Assembly: GCA_017457105.1 (NCBI GenBank)
Contig: JAFTIA010000108.1
Span: 1 to 58,503 of the forward strand
From: Lentisphaeria bacterium
GTDB taxonomy: Bacteria > Verrucomicrobiota > Lentisphaeria > Victivallales > Victivallaceae
DNA length: 58,503 nt
Direction: 5' to 3'
In this document: positions 16,698 to 23,907 of the stretch, in pieces
How positions within the stretch are numbered: position 1 is the stretch's first letter
Layout of the letters: each line of letters opens with the position of its first letter
Position numbers and translations under genes: made by a program
Notes under the pieces: generated by a model
Seen by the model: the letters and a program-made list of their open reading frames with translations, nothing else
Told to the model about the DNA's origin: nothing
Database searches by the model: none

Positions 16698-18740
16698 ATG
16701 ATGGATTTTTCTGCGACCGGGGATTTGCTCCCAGCATTGAAACAGTTCTTTGGCTACGATTGCTTTCTGGATAAACAACAGGAGGTGATCCGGCGTTTGC
16801 TTGCCGGAGAGGATCTTTGTGTAGTGATGCCTACCGGGGCTGGAAAATCGGTGTGTTACCAACTGCCTGCCCTGCTGAAACCCGGTTATACGGTGGTGGT
16901 ATCTCCCCTGATTTCCCTGATGAAAGATCAGGTGGATGCGTTGTGTGCCAAAAATATACCTGCCGCATACATCAACAGTTTTGTCAGTTATCCCGAGCAG
17001 CAGGATATCCAATTCCGGACTCTGCGTGGGGAGATCAAACTTTTATATGTTGCTCCGGAACGCTTTCAAACCGTCAGTTTTCAACGGTTGCTGGAGGAGT
17101 CCTGCCCGGAGATGCTGGTGGTGGACGAGGCCCACTGTATCAGCCAGTGGGGGCACGATTTCCGTACAAGTTACCTGCGGCTGGGAGAATACATCAGCCG
17201 TTTCGGTCTGAAGCAGGTTTGTGCCTTTACTGCCACTGCCACACCACGGGTGCAGGAGGATATCCGTACCCAGCTGCGCCGTCCGGAAATGGCGATGCTG
17301 ATCGCCGGATTCAAGCGCGGCAATCTGGAGTTCAGCATCCGGGAATGCCGCCGCAAAGAGGATAAATTGCGGGAATTGCACGATATTCTGGCGGATCCCA
17401 TGCCGACCATTATTTACGCCTCCACCCGCAAAGCGGTGGAGGAGATCGCCGGAGAATTTGACTGTATTGCCTACCATGCCGGAATGAGTGATGCGGACAG
17501 AACGGATGTGCAGGAGCGTTTTATGTCGGATGAAAATCCGGTACTTGCCGCCACCAATGCTTTCGGGATGGGCATCGACCGGGCGGATGTCCGGCGGGTG
17601 ATCCACTACAATATTCCCGGTTCTATCGAGGCTTATTATCAGGAGGCGGGCCGAGCCGGACGGGATGGGAAAAATGCGGAATGTATTTTGCTTTTCAGTT
17701 ACAGTGACCGTTTTGTGCAGGAGTTTCTGATCGACATGAACAATCCCCCGGTGGAAGCGATCGAGGGAGTTTACATGTATCTCCGGCGGCTGTGGAAAGA
17801 GCAGGGAACCACGGAATTTGAATTGACCATGGCGGATATTGCGGATCATTGCGATGATGTCAAAAACGAATCCATCGCCAGCAGTGTTATGTCCATTCTG
17901 GAAAAAAACGGTTATATTGAGCGTGGATACCGTTCCGGGAATCAGGGAAAGATCCGTTTTATCAAAAATTTGAAAGATCTTTCGGATACCCATGAACAGG
18001 AGAAAACCCAGCGTTCCCGCTTTATTCACCGGATGATCGGGCATTACGGGGAGTCTTTGAGCCGCTGGACCAGCTGCACTCTTACGGAACTTGCTCAAGT
18101 GGCGGGGCTGAATGTGGAGCAATTGCGCCGGGTACTGCGGGCATTATCCGGGACGGTACTGGAATGGGATGCCCCTTTTGCCGGGCGGACGACATGCCTT
18201 ACACGCCCGGAAGAGGCGGAGTTGCATATTGACTTTGATGCGCTGGAGTTGAAGCATCAGTTTGAACTGGATCGGTTGAATGAGGTCATTGCCTACACCC
18301 GGGAGCGGCGGTGCCGTCAGCGGTTTCTCATTGAATATTTCGGGGAGGATGCGGGACGCTGGCAGTGCGGATTATGCGAATTGTGTCAGGGAACCCGGCG
18401 TTCTTTCACATCTTTGTACGCCACGCCGTTCCGGCCGTCATCACCTGCGCCACGCCGGAAGACTCCGGCTGTCAAGAGTCCCGCAAAGAGAATTTCTGAT
18501 TGTGACCGGGATGATCTTTTTGAAAAACTGCGTGCAGTACGGTTGAAACTTGCCCGATCCCGGCATGTTCCTGCATTCCAGATATTCAGTGATGCTGTTT
18601 TGCATGAATTGGTTCAGGTCAAACCCATGACTGTAGTGGAAGCCCTCCGCTGCAAGGGGATCGGACCGGCAAAACTGCCATTTTTACCGGTGATCCTTGC
18701 TGAAATCGCTGAATGGCGGGAAAATAATATGTCAGATTGA
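16698..18740 (+). CDS. recQ: ATP-dependent DNA helicase RecQ
   Basis: 680 aa 3'-5' helicase in recombination and replication-fork repair. Motif 0/I includes QQEVIRRLLAGEDL and MPTGAGKSVCYQLPAL (Walker A about residues 45-51). Motif II is VVDEAHCISQWGHDFR (about 141-156), followed by FTATATPRV, the motif V/VI ATNAFGMGIDRADVR and YYQEAGRAGRDG. The RQC zinc cysteines lie in CRQRFLIEYFGEDAGRWQC and CELC. A C-terminal HRDC-like domain follows (LRAVRLKLARSRHVPAFQIF, VEALRCKGIGPAK). Two adjacent ATGs (16698, 16701) are candidate starts. It converges on a small ribosomal-protein-like gene through a shared terminator. Confidence 0.95.
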   Translation: MMDFSATGDLLPALKQFFGYDCFLDKQQEVIRRLLAGEDLCVVMPTGAGKSVCYQLPALLKPGYTVVVSPLISLMKDQVDALCAKNIPAAYINSFVSYPEQQDIQFRTLRGEIKLLYVAPERFQTVSFQRLLEESCPEMLVVDEAHCISQWGHDFRTSYLRLGEYISRFGLKQVCAFTATATPRVQEDIRTQLRRPEMAMLIAGFKRGNLEFSIRECRRKEDKLRELHDILADPMPTIIYASTRKAVEEIAGEFDCIAYHAGMSDADRTDVQERFMSDENPVLAATNAFGMGIDRADVRRVIHYNIPGSIEAYYQEAGRAGRDGKNAECILLFSYSDRFVQEFLIDMNNPPVEAIEGVYMYLRRLWKEQGTTEFELTMADIADHCDDVKNESIASSVMSILEKNGYIERGYRSGNQGKIRFIKNLKDLSDTHEQEKTQRSRFIHRMIGHYGESLSRWTSCTLTELAQVAGLNVEQLRRVLRALSGTVLEWDAPFAGRTTCLTRPEEAELHIDFDALELKHQFELDRLNEVIAYTRERRCRQRFLIEYFGEDAGRWQCGLCELCQGTRRSFTSLYATPFRPSSPAPRRKTPAVKSPAKRISDCDRDDLFEKLRAVRLKLARSRHVPAFQIFSDAVLHELVQVKPMTVVEALRCKGIGPAKLPFLPVILAEIAEWRENNMSD

Positions 18741-18747
18741 TATAAAA

Positions 18748-18781
18748 AAACACCTGCACTGGATGACCGGCGCAGGTGTTT
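18748..18781. terminator. Bidirectional terminator between recQ and the 29-aa gene
   Basis: Inverted repeat AAACACCTGC (18748-18757) and GCAGGTGTTT (18772-18781) with a 14-nt loop. It is flanked by A-runs on the left and a T-run on the right, so it can end transcription from both recQ and the leftward small gene. Confidence 0.8.
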
Positions 18782-18796
18782 CTCTTTCTGAAGTTC

Positions 18797-18886
18797 TTAC
18801 TTCTTCTTGTGACGCATGAACTTCAGCTGCTTTTTCCGCTTGTGCTTGGCGATTTTTTTCCGCCGTTTTTTCTTCAGGTTGCCCAT
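18797..18886 (-). CDS. 29-aa AURKAIP1/COX24-domain ribosomal-type protein
   Basis: A 30-codon reading frame starting at the ATG 18884-18886 encodes a very basic peptide that opens MGNLKKKRRKKIAKHKRKK and ends MRHKKK. This matches the short bacterial AURKAIP1/COX24-domain proteins (relatives of mitochondrial mS38 and of the tiny bacterial bS22-type small-subunit proteins), which share a KKRRKKxxKHKRKK...RHKKK pattern. GAAGGA lies 9 bases upstream, an extended -10 promoter further up, and a terminator follows. It is too short for standard gene calling. Probable role: a structural peptide of the small ribosomal subunit; this is by family analogy. Confidence 0.85.
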   Translation of the reverse strand: MGNLKKKRRKKIAKHKRKKQLKFMRHKKK

Positions 18887-18931
18887 TTTTTACATTCCTT
18901 CAATTTGATGAGTTCCAATGAACATACATGT

Positions 18932-18960
18932 AATATAACACACATTTTCCCAAATTCCAA
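18932..18960 (-). promoter_or_regulatory. Promoter of the 29-aa ribosomal-type protein gene
   Basis: On the minus strand TTGGAA (18955-18960), 17 bp, TATATT (18932-18937) preceded by TGT (extended -10). The start codon lies about 46 bp downstream of the -10. Confidence 0.6.
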
Positions 18961-19009
18961 ATTTTTTTTGAGGAAATAGAGTTTTTTTGTGTAAAATGGC
19001 TCTTTCTGT

Positions 19010-19037
19010 TTGAAAAGTGCCCCGGGTTGGGTATATT
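19010..19037 (+). promoter_or_regulatory. Promoter of the GH78-like/PHP operon
   Basis: TTGAAA (19010-19015), 16 bp, TATATT (19032-19037). The ATG at 19066 lies 28 bases downstream. An in-frame upstream ATG at 19027 overlaps the promoter and is discounted. Confidence 0.65.
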
Positions 19038-19065
19038 TTCCATAGAATTCAGGAAAGGAATTGCT

Positions 19066-20601
19066 ATGATCCACGAAACAAGAATGACATTGACCGGTGG
19101 CGGCCGGTTGTTTTTTGATTTTTCCCGGGCCGCATTTTCCCAGTTGGAAGTGGAAACAGAGGGGCGTGACGGCGTGGTGCTGCACATCGTTCTCGGAGAA
19201 TGTCTGCAAAATGGCAGGATCAATAAAAATCCCGGAGGTTTCCGGTACTGCAAAGAGGGGGATCTTGAACTGAAATCAGGGCAGAAATGCTATGAATTCC
19301 CCATTCCACCCCGGCGTTTGCAGCAGAATAATGCCTATGCCGTCCGCGCCTGTGCTCCTGCGGAAGCGGGAGGGAAGGAAGTTGCCCCTTTCCGTTATGT
19401 GGAAGTGTCCGGTGCTGTTGGCCCTGTGACTTTGATCCGGCGGGAGTTTTTTGCTGATATCCGGGATGATGAATCCGGGTTCCTCTGCGAAAACAAAGAT
19501 ATGGAAAAATTGTGGGATTTCTGTTGTTATTCCATCAAAGCCACCGGGATTTTCGGCAAATATGTTGATGGCGAACGGGAGCGGGTCCCATACGAAGGGG
19601 ATACCTACATCAATCAGCTGGGGCATTTCTGCTGTGCTGCCGATTATTCCATGGCAAAAGCCACCATTGAATACTTTTTTGAATACTGGACCTGGCCCAT
19701 GGAATGGGTATTGATCACGCCTGTACTGGCTCGGGATTACATGCTTTACAGCGGCGACTGTGAAACGGTGAAAAAATGGGTTCCGGAACTGGAAAAGAAG
19801 CTGCTTGCCGACCTGACCGGACCGGATGGACTTGTCCGGGATGGAAACGGCGTGGTGACCATTGTGGACTGGCCCCGGTGTGAACGGGATGACTATGAAT
19901 TCGGCGAAGCAAATTTTGTTCCGAACGCTGTCCTGATGGATGCTTTGCAGGCGATGTACGATATTACCGGCAATGAAGATTATCTCCGCCGCCGGGAACA
20001 AACATGCAAATCTCTCCGGGAAAAAATGATGACCGGGAATGGTAAAGTGGTGGATTCTATCGGGAGCAGTCATACGGCATTGCATACGGTGTATTCTGCG
20101 ATCCGCTCCGGGGTGCTGAACCGGGATGAAGCGGCATTCACGGCCGGGTTCTTTTACCGGAAAGGGATGGCGTGCAGTGTATTCGGCGCCCAGTTTTTGC
20201 TGGAAGCCTGCTATATGGCATCCTGTCCCCAGCTGGCATTGGATTTTATGCTGTCTCATGACCGTTGTTCCTGGTTTCACATGATGGAGAAGGGCTCCAC
20301 CATTTCCATGGAAGCGTGGGATGATGCCATTAAACCCAATCAGGACTGGAATCATGCGTGGGGGGCTGCTCCTGCCAATATCATTCCCCGGTTTTTCTGC
20401 GGGATCCGGCCGACAAAGCCGGGATTCCGGCGGTTTATCGTGGATCCGCAGAATTGCGGACTGCAGTTTTCCCTCAAACATCCCACCCCGCACGGTGTGA
20501 TAGAGTGGGATTCCTCCGGCCGTTTGGTGGTTCCTGCCGGTACGGAAGCGGAGTTCCGGGGGATGATCCTGCCCGCCGGGTGTCATCAGTTGGATCTGTA
20601 A
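19066..20601 (+). CDS. Alpha-L-rhamnosidase-like protein (GH78 catalytic core), cytoplasmic
   Basis: 511 aa, about half the usual 900-1000. It keeps the (alpha/alpha)6 catalytic barrel and little of the accessory beta domains. GH78 landmarks are DGERERVPYEGDTYINQLG (general-acid region, equivalent to D-x-P-x-R-D/E-R), the WPMEWVLITPVLARDYMLYSGD helix pair, MMEKGSTISMEAWDD (second carboxylate, G-x-T-x-x-E-x-W) and HAWGAAPANIIPRFFCGIRP. There is no signal peptide, so it likely acts on imported glycosides. AGGAAAGGA precedes the ATG at 19066. It is followed after 18 bp by a PHP phosphoesterase. Whether L-rhamnose is the real substrate is not shown. Confidence 0.85.
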   Translation: MIHETRMTLTGGGRLFFDFSRAAFSQLEVETEGRDGVVLHIVLGECLQNGRINKNPGGFRYCKEGDLELKSGQKCYEFPIPPRRLQQNNAYAVRACAPAEAGGKEVAPFRYVEVSGAVGPVTLIRREFFADIRDDESGFLCENKDMEKLWDFCCYSIKATGIFGKYVDGERERVPYEGDTYINQLGHFCCAADYSMAKATIEYFFEYWTWPMEWVLITPVLARDYMLYSGDCETVKKWVPELEKKLLADLTGPDGLVRDGNGVVTIVDWPRCERDDYEFGEANFVPNAVLMDALQAMYDITGNEDYLRRREQTCKSLREKMMTGNGKVVDSIGSSHTALHTVYSAIRSGVLNRDEAAFTAGFFYRKGMACSVFGAQFLLEACYMASCPQLALDFMLSHDRCSWFHMMEKGSTISMEAWDDAIKPNQDWNHAWGAAPANIIPRFFCGIRPTKPGFRRFIVDPQNCGLQFSLKHPTPHGVIEWDSSGRLVVPAGTEAEFRGMILPAGCHQLDL

Positions 20602-20619
20602 TTAAAGTCGGGGATAAAA

Positions 20620-21477
20620 ATGGCATCTTTTGATTTGCACTTGCATACGCATTGGAGTTATGATGCTTTTTCTGCCGTGGAGGATTATTTCCGCCTTGCC
20701 CGGGAGAAAAAGACCCGTGCCATCGCCATTACGGATCATCATTTGATGGATGGATATAATGATGTGCTTTCCTGTGCAGAAAAATACCCGGATGTGGGGT
20801 ATTTTTCCGGTGCCGAGATCACTGTAAACAGTCCCTTTGGTGCGGTGGATCTGGTTTGCCTCAATCTTCCCCGCCGTCCGGAGGGGGAACTTGCCGGAGT
20901 GTTTGAGATCTACCGGAATTGGCAGGTTGCATATGGTGATGGAATTTCAAAAAATATGTGCCAACTGGGATTCCCCTTCTGCGATGCAGAGCGTTTGAAA
21001 CTTCTTCAAACCTACCGCCCGGAAGCCGCCGTGGCGAAACAGGGGAATACCCATGTCCGTGCCGGAACGATGGCGGCATATTGTGAAGCGCAGGGGTTCG
21101 GGGATTACAAGGTGATCCGGCGGCAGTTCCGGGATATGCCGCTTTATCCGGATTTTGAAACGGTGGTTCCTGCTGTGAAAGCTGCTGGCGGCGTGATTTT
21201 TATTGCGCATCCCTTCGGTTATTTTCTGGAGAATGACCGTAAGCGCATGGATGCTTTGCGGGAAATGCTTCAGTTGGATGGTGTTGAGTGTGCACACCCG
21301 CATGTTCCGGCAGAGATGACCCCTGTTTACCGGGCTTACTGCGAGGAGTTCGGGTTGTTGTCTTCCGGCAGCAGTGACCTGCATACGCCTGATGCGGAAA
21401 CGTTTGCAGAAAACTGCGCTCCGGATTTCTGGTTGGATGAGATTCTGGAACGGGTAACGCTTTACCACGGTAATTAA
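20620..21477 (+). CDS. PHP-domain phosphoesterase
   Basis: 285 aa metal-dependent phosphoesterase of the PHP superfamily. The metal ligands are visible in order: DLHLHTHWSYDA (HxH plus HWS-x-D), AITDHHLMDGY, FSGAEIT, FIAHPFGYF and SSGSSDLHTPD. This set matches stand-alone PHP hydrolases rather than DNA polymerase PHP domains. An insertion of about 90 residues sits between the third and fourth motif. It is co-transcribed with the GH78-like gene. Relatives hydrolyse small phosphates such as nucleotides; the substrate here is unknown. Confidence 0.87.
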   Translation: MASFDLHLHTHWSYDAFSAVEDYFRLAREKKTRAIAITDHHLMDGYNDVLSCAEKYPDVGYFSGAEITVNSPFGAVDLVCLNLPRRPEGELAGVFEIYRNWQVAYGDGISKNMCQLGFPFCDAERLKLLQTYRPEAAVAKQGNTHVRAGTMAAYCEAQGFGDYKVIRRQFRDMPLYPDFETVVPAVKAAGGVIFIAHPFGYFLENDRKRMDALREMLQLDGVECAHPHVPAEMTPVYRAYCEEFGLLSSGSSDLHTPDAETFAENCAPDFWLDEILERVTLYHGN

Positions 21478-21605
21478 GTTCCCGGAAGAACGGCTGTTGA
21501 CAAAAAAACAAAAGTTTCTTGCTTTTTTCTTTTTATGGTGTAAATTATAAATTGATTTTGTGTATTCGGATGGGGGGTTGAGTTCAAAAAGAGGATTTTT
21601 GCAAC

Positions 21606-22880
21606 ATGAATAAAATGCCTGAATTTGCGATTTTAAAGGTCGGAGATAAAGAAATTCAGTTGCCTCTGGTCCGGGGGACCGAGGGGGATTACGCTATTGA
21701 TATTGCCCGTTTGCGTGCGGAAACCGGGATGGTTACGCTGGATCCGAGCTTTATGAATACGGCGTCCTGTTACAGTACCATTACCTATATTGACGGGGAT
21801 AACGGCATTCTCCGTTACCGTGGTATTCCCATTGAAGATCTGGTGAAACTGGGGTCTTTCACCAAGGTCGCCTATCTTCTGGTGAACGGCAAACTGCCGA
21901 CGCCGGAACAGAGCCGGAATTTTTCTCATTTGCTGAATATCAGTTCTCTCCTGCATGAAGACATGCGTCACTTTTTTGACCACTTCCCGCAGGGGGCGCA
22001 CCCCATGCACATTTTGTCCACCATGATCAACGCCCTTGCGGCGTTTTATCCCAATGTGGACTTGCAGTCTTTGAGTGAGGATATCGACAGTTCCACCGCC
22101 CGGCTGATCTCCATTGTCCGTACCATGGCGGCAGTGGCGTACAAGAAGTCCATCGGGGAACCGGTTGTTTATCCCCGGTGCGACCTTAAATATTGCGGCA
22201 ATTTCCTCAACATGATGTTTGATTCGCCGGTGCGCCCCTATGTGGTGCGTCCGGAAATCGAACGGATTTTGAATATCCTTTTTATTCTCCATGCGGATCA
22301 TGAACAGAACTGTTCCACCACGGCTGTCCGAACTGTCGGCAGTGCGCAGGTGAACTTGTATGCCACCATCTCCGCCGGGATGTCCGCTCTTTCCGGGCCG
22401 CTCCACGGCGGGGCGAATCAGGAAGTTATCAAGATGCTCCGGCTGATTGAGCAGGACGGTAATGTGGATAAGTTCCTGAAACGGGCAAAGGATAAAAACG
22501 ATCCTTTCCGCCTGATGGGGTTTGGCCACCGGGTTTACAAAACCTACGATCCCCGTGCGGATATCATCAAGAAAGAGTGTCATCAGCTCCTTGAGACATT
22601 GGAGATCCGTGATTCCCTGCTGGATGTGGCAAGCGAGGTGGAAAAGGCGGCGTTGAATGATGAATATTTCATCGAACGGAATCTTTATCCCAATGTGGAC
22701 TTCTATACCGGTATCATTTACCGTGCCATTGGCATTCCGGAAGACATGTTCACGGTCATGTTTGCTCTGGCGCGTCTGCCCGGATGGATCGCCCACTGGA
22801 AGGAAATGATCGGCCACAATACCCGCATCGTCCGGCCCCGGCAGGTGTATATCGGTAAACCCCGGACGCCCATTTTCTGA
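21606..22880 (+). CDS. gltA: Citrate synthase
   Basis: 424 aa type-II (hexameric) citrate synthase, condensing oxaloacetate and acetyl-CoA. The N-terminal small beta domain (DKEIQLPLVRGTEGDYAIDI) precedes LRYRGIPIEDL. Catalytic His regions are ILHADHEQNCSTTAVR and LSGPLHGGANQEV, and the catalytic Asp/Arg come in MGFGHRVYKTYDPRADI and IAHWKEMI. In a fermenter it may run an incomplete cycle toward glutamate. The 128-bp upstream gap is AT-rich with a TTGACA at 21497 and a weaker TTGCTT-16-TAAATT pair ending at 21546, so a promoter is likely there although I cannot fix it. Codon choice is biased as in highly expressed genes. Confidence 0.96.
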   Translation: MNKMPEFAILKVGDKEIQLPLVRGTEGDYAIDIARLRAETGMVTLDPSFMNTASCYSTITYIDGDNGILRYRGIPIEDLVKLGSFTKVAYLLVNGKLPTPEQSRNFSHLLNISSLLHEDMRHFFDHFPQGAHPMHILSTMINALAAFYPNVDLQSLSEDIDSSTARLISIVRTMAAVAYKKSIGEPVVYPRCDLKYCGNFLNMMFDSPVRPYVVRPEIERILNILFILHADHEQNCSTTAVRTVGSAQVNLYATISAGMSALSGPLHGGANQEVIKMLRLIEQDGNVDKFLKRAKDKNDPFRLMGFGHRVYKTYDPRADIIKKECHQLLETLEIRDSLLDVASEVEKAALNDEYFIERNLYPNVDFYTGIIYRAIGIPEDMFTVMFALARLPGWIAHWKEMIGHNTRIVRPRQVYIGKPRTPIF

Positions 22881-23128
22881 TGATACGGTTTCTTGTTACA
22901 TTGCTGATGCTGGCGGCCGGGATCGGTCTGGTGATCATGGCAGGAACGGTTCTGCTGCCCGTGGTGCTGATCCTGATTGCGGTCTGGATCCTTACTGCTC
23001 TGTTCCGTCCCGGCCGGGTGCAGAATGTTCCGCCTCCGCAGGAGGATGAGCCGCCAGTGGAAGATATTCCTGCCAGTCAGGCGGTGATCGATGTGGAAGC
23101 GGTGGATGTTTCCGGCAAAGAGTCCTGA
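22880..23128 (+). CDS. Small membrane protein with acidic tail, unknown function
   Basis: 82 aa. Two hydrophobic helices fill residues about 1-45 (LVTLLMLAAGIGLVIMAGTV and LPVVLILIAVWILTALF), then a Pro/Glu/Asp-rich cytoplasmic tail (PPPQEDEPPVEDIPA). The first base of its ATG is the last base of the citrate synthase stop (TGATG), so it is translated from the same mRNA. It is terminated by a clear hairpin. No family recognised. Confidence 0.65.
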   Translation: MIRFLVTLLMLAAGIGLVIMAGTVLLPVVLILIAVWILTALFRPGRVQNVPPPQEDEPPVEDIPASQAVIDVEAVDVSGKES

Positions 23129-23153
23129 AAACAGAATCGTTGATCAAATAAGA

Positions 23154-23190
23154 AGAGTCGGTTTGAAACCGGCTCTTTTTTTCTTTTTTT
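23154..23190 (+). terminator. Rho-independent terminator after citrate synthase operon
   Basis: Stem AGAGTCGGTT (23154-23163) pairing with AACCGGCTCT (23167-23176), one G-T pair, 3-nt loop, followed by T7CT7. Confidence 0.88.
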
Positions 23191-23263
23191 CTGAAAGACA
23201 ATGCTTTTTTTGAAAAAAATTTCAAAAAATTCATTATTTCATGATAAAAAAATATTTTTAGAG

Positions 23264-23291
23264 TTGAACTTTTCAAAAAGATGGATATATT
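23264..23291 (+). promoter_or_regulatory. Putative promoter of the hydCBA operon
   Basis: TTGAAC (23264-23269), 16 bp, TATATT (23286-23291). This leaves a leader of about 90 nt before the ATG at 23387. The region 23190-23386 is strongly AT-rich. I looked for a Rex-type redox operator and found no convincing palindrome. Confidence 0.45.
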
Positions 23292-23386
23292 TATTGAGTT
23301 GATAATTATTTATAGTGTGAAAATGCTATGGGAGTTTCATTTTCGCGCGGATTTTATAAGCAACACACAAAAACCAGGGTAAAAAA

Positions 23387-23905
23387 ATGTGCTGTGAAAA
23401 AAAGTTGTCGGAAGCGGCGGCAGAGAAGTTTGCTGAGCTTGACAAGTTCATCGACAGTCTGAATCTGGCTGCCGATGACGAACGCAGGCGCGGGTACCTG
23501 ATTCAGGTGCTCCATCGGGCGCAGGATATCTTCGGGTATCTTCCCCGTGAAGTCCAAATCCATGTGGCAAAACGCCTTACGCTTTCTGAAGCGGCGGTTT
23601 CCGGGGTGGTGAGTTTCTACAACTACTTCTCCACCAAGCCCAAAGGGAAGTACTGCATCAATGTCTGTTTGGGGACGGCCTGCTATGTGAAGGGGTCCGA
23701 AAAGGTCCTTTCTGAAATCGAGCGCGTGCTGGGTGTCAAGGCTGATACCGATCCCACGCCGGACGGGTTGTTTTCCGTTTCTGCCCTGCGTTGCGTAGGT
23801 GCCTGCGGTCTGGCACCTGTGGTGATGGTCAACGAAAAAGTCTATGGCAAAGTCACCCCCGCAAAAGCTGTTGAAATCATCAATGAATATAAGAAGCTGG
23901 GGTGA
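23387..23905 (+). CDS. hydC: [FeFe] hydrogenase subunit HydC (NuoE-like, [2Fe-2S])
   Basis: 172 aa, thioredoxin-fold [2Fe-2S] protein of the NuoE family. After the helical N-terminus (LIQVLHRAQDIFGYLPREVQ), the four cluster cysteines appear in the order CLGTACYVKG and SALRCVGACGLAPVVMVN, matching C-x4-C and C-x3-C. It passes electrons within the NAD(H)-coupled trimeric hydrogenase. It is the first gene of hydC-hydB-hydA, its stop lying two bases before the chosen hydB ATG. Confidence 0.94.
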   Translation: MCCEKKLSEAAAEKFAELDKFIDSLNLAADDERRRGYLIQVLHRAQDIFGYLPREVQIHVAKRLTLSEAAVSGVVSFYNYFSTKPKGKYCINVCLGTACYVKGSEKVLSEIERVLGVKADTDPTPDGLFSVSALRCVGACGLAPVVMVNEKVYGKVTPAKAVEIINEYKKLG

Positions 23906-23907
23906 AT

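Noticed and set aside
19276-22817. Long leftward frames opposite the GH78-like and citrate synthase genes
   Set aside because: Antisense shadows without ribosome sites or recognisable motifs.
23190-23386. Rex-type operator ahead of hydCBA
   Set aside because: The region is AT-rich with several TTGA/TTGT-like words but no proper inverted repeat.
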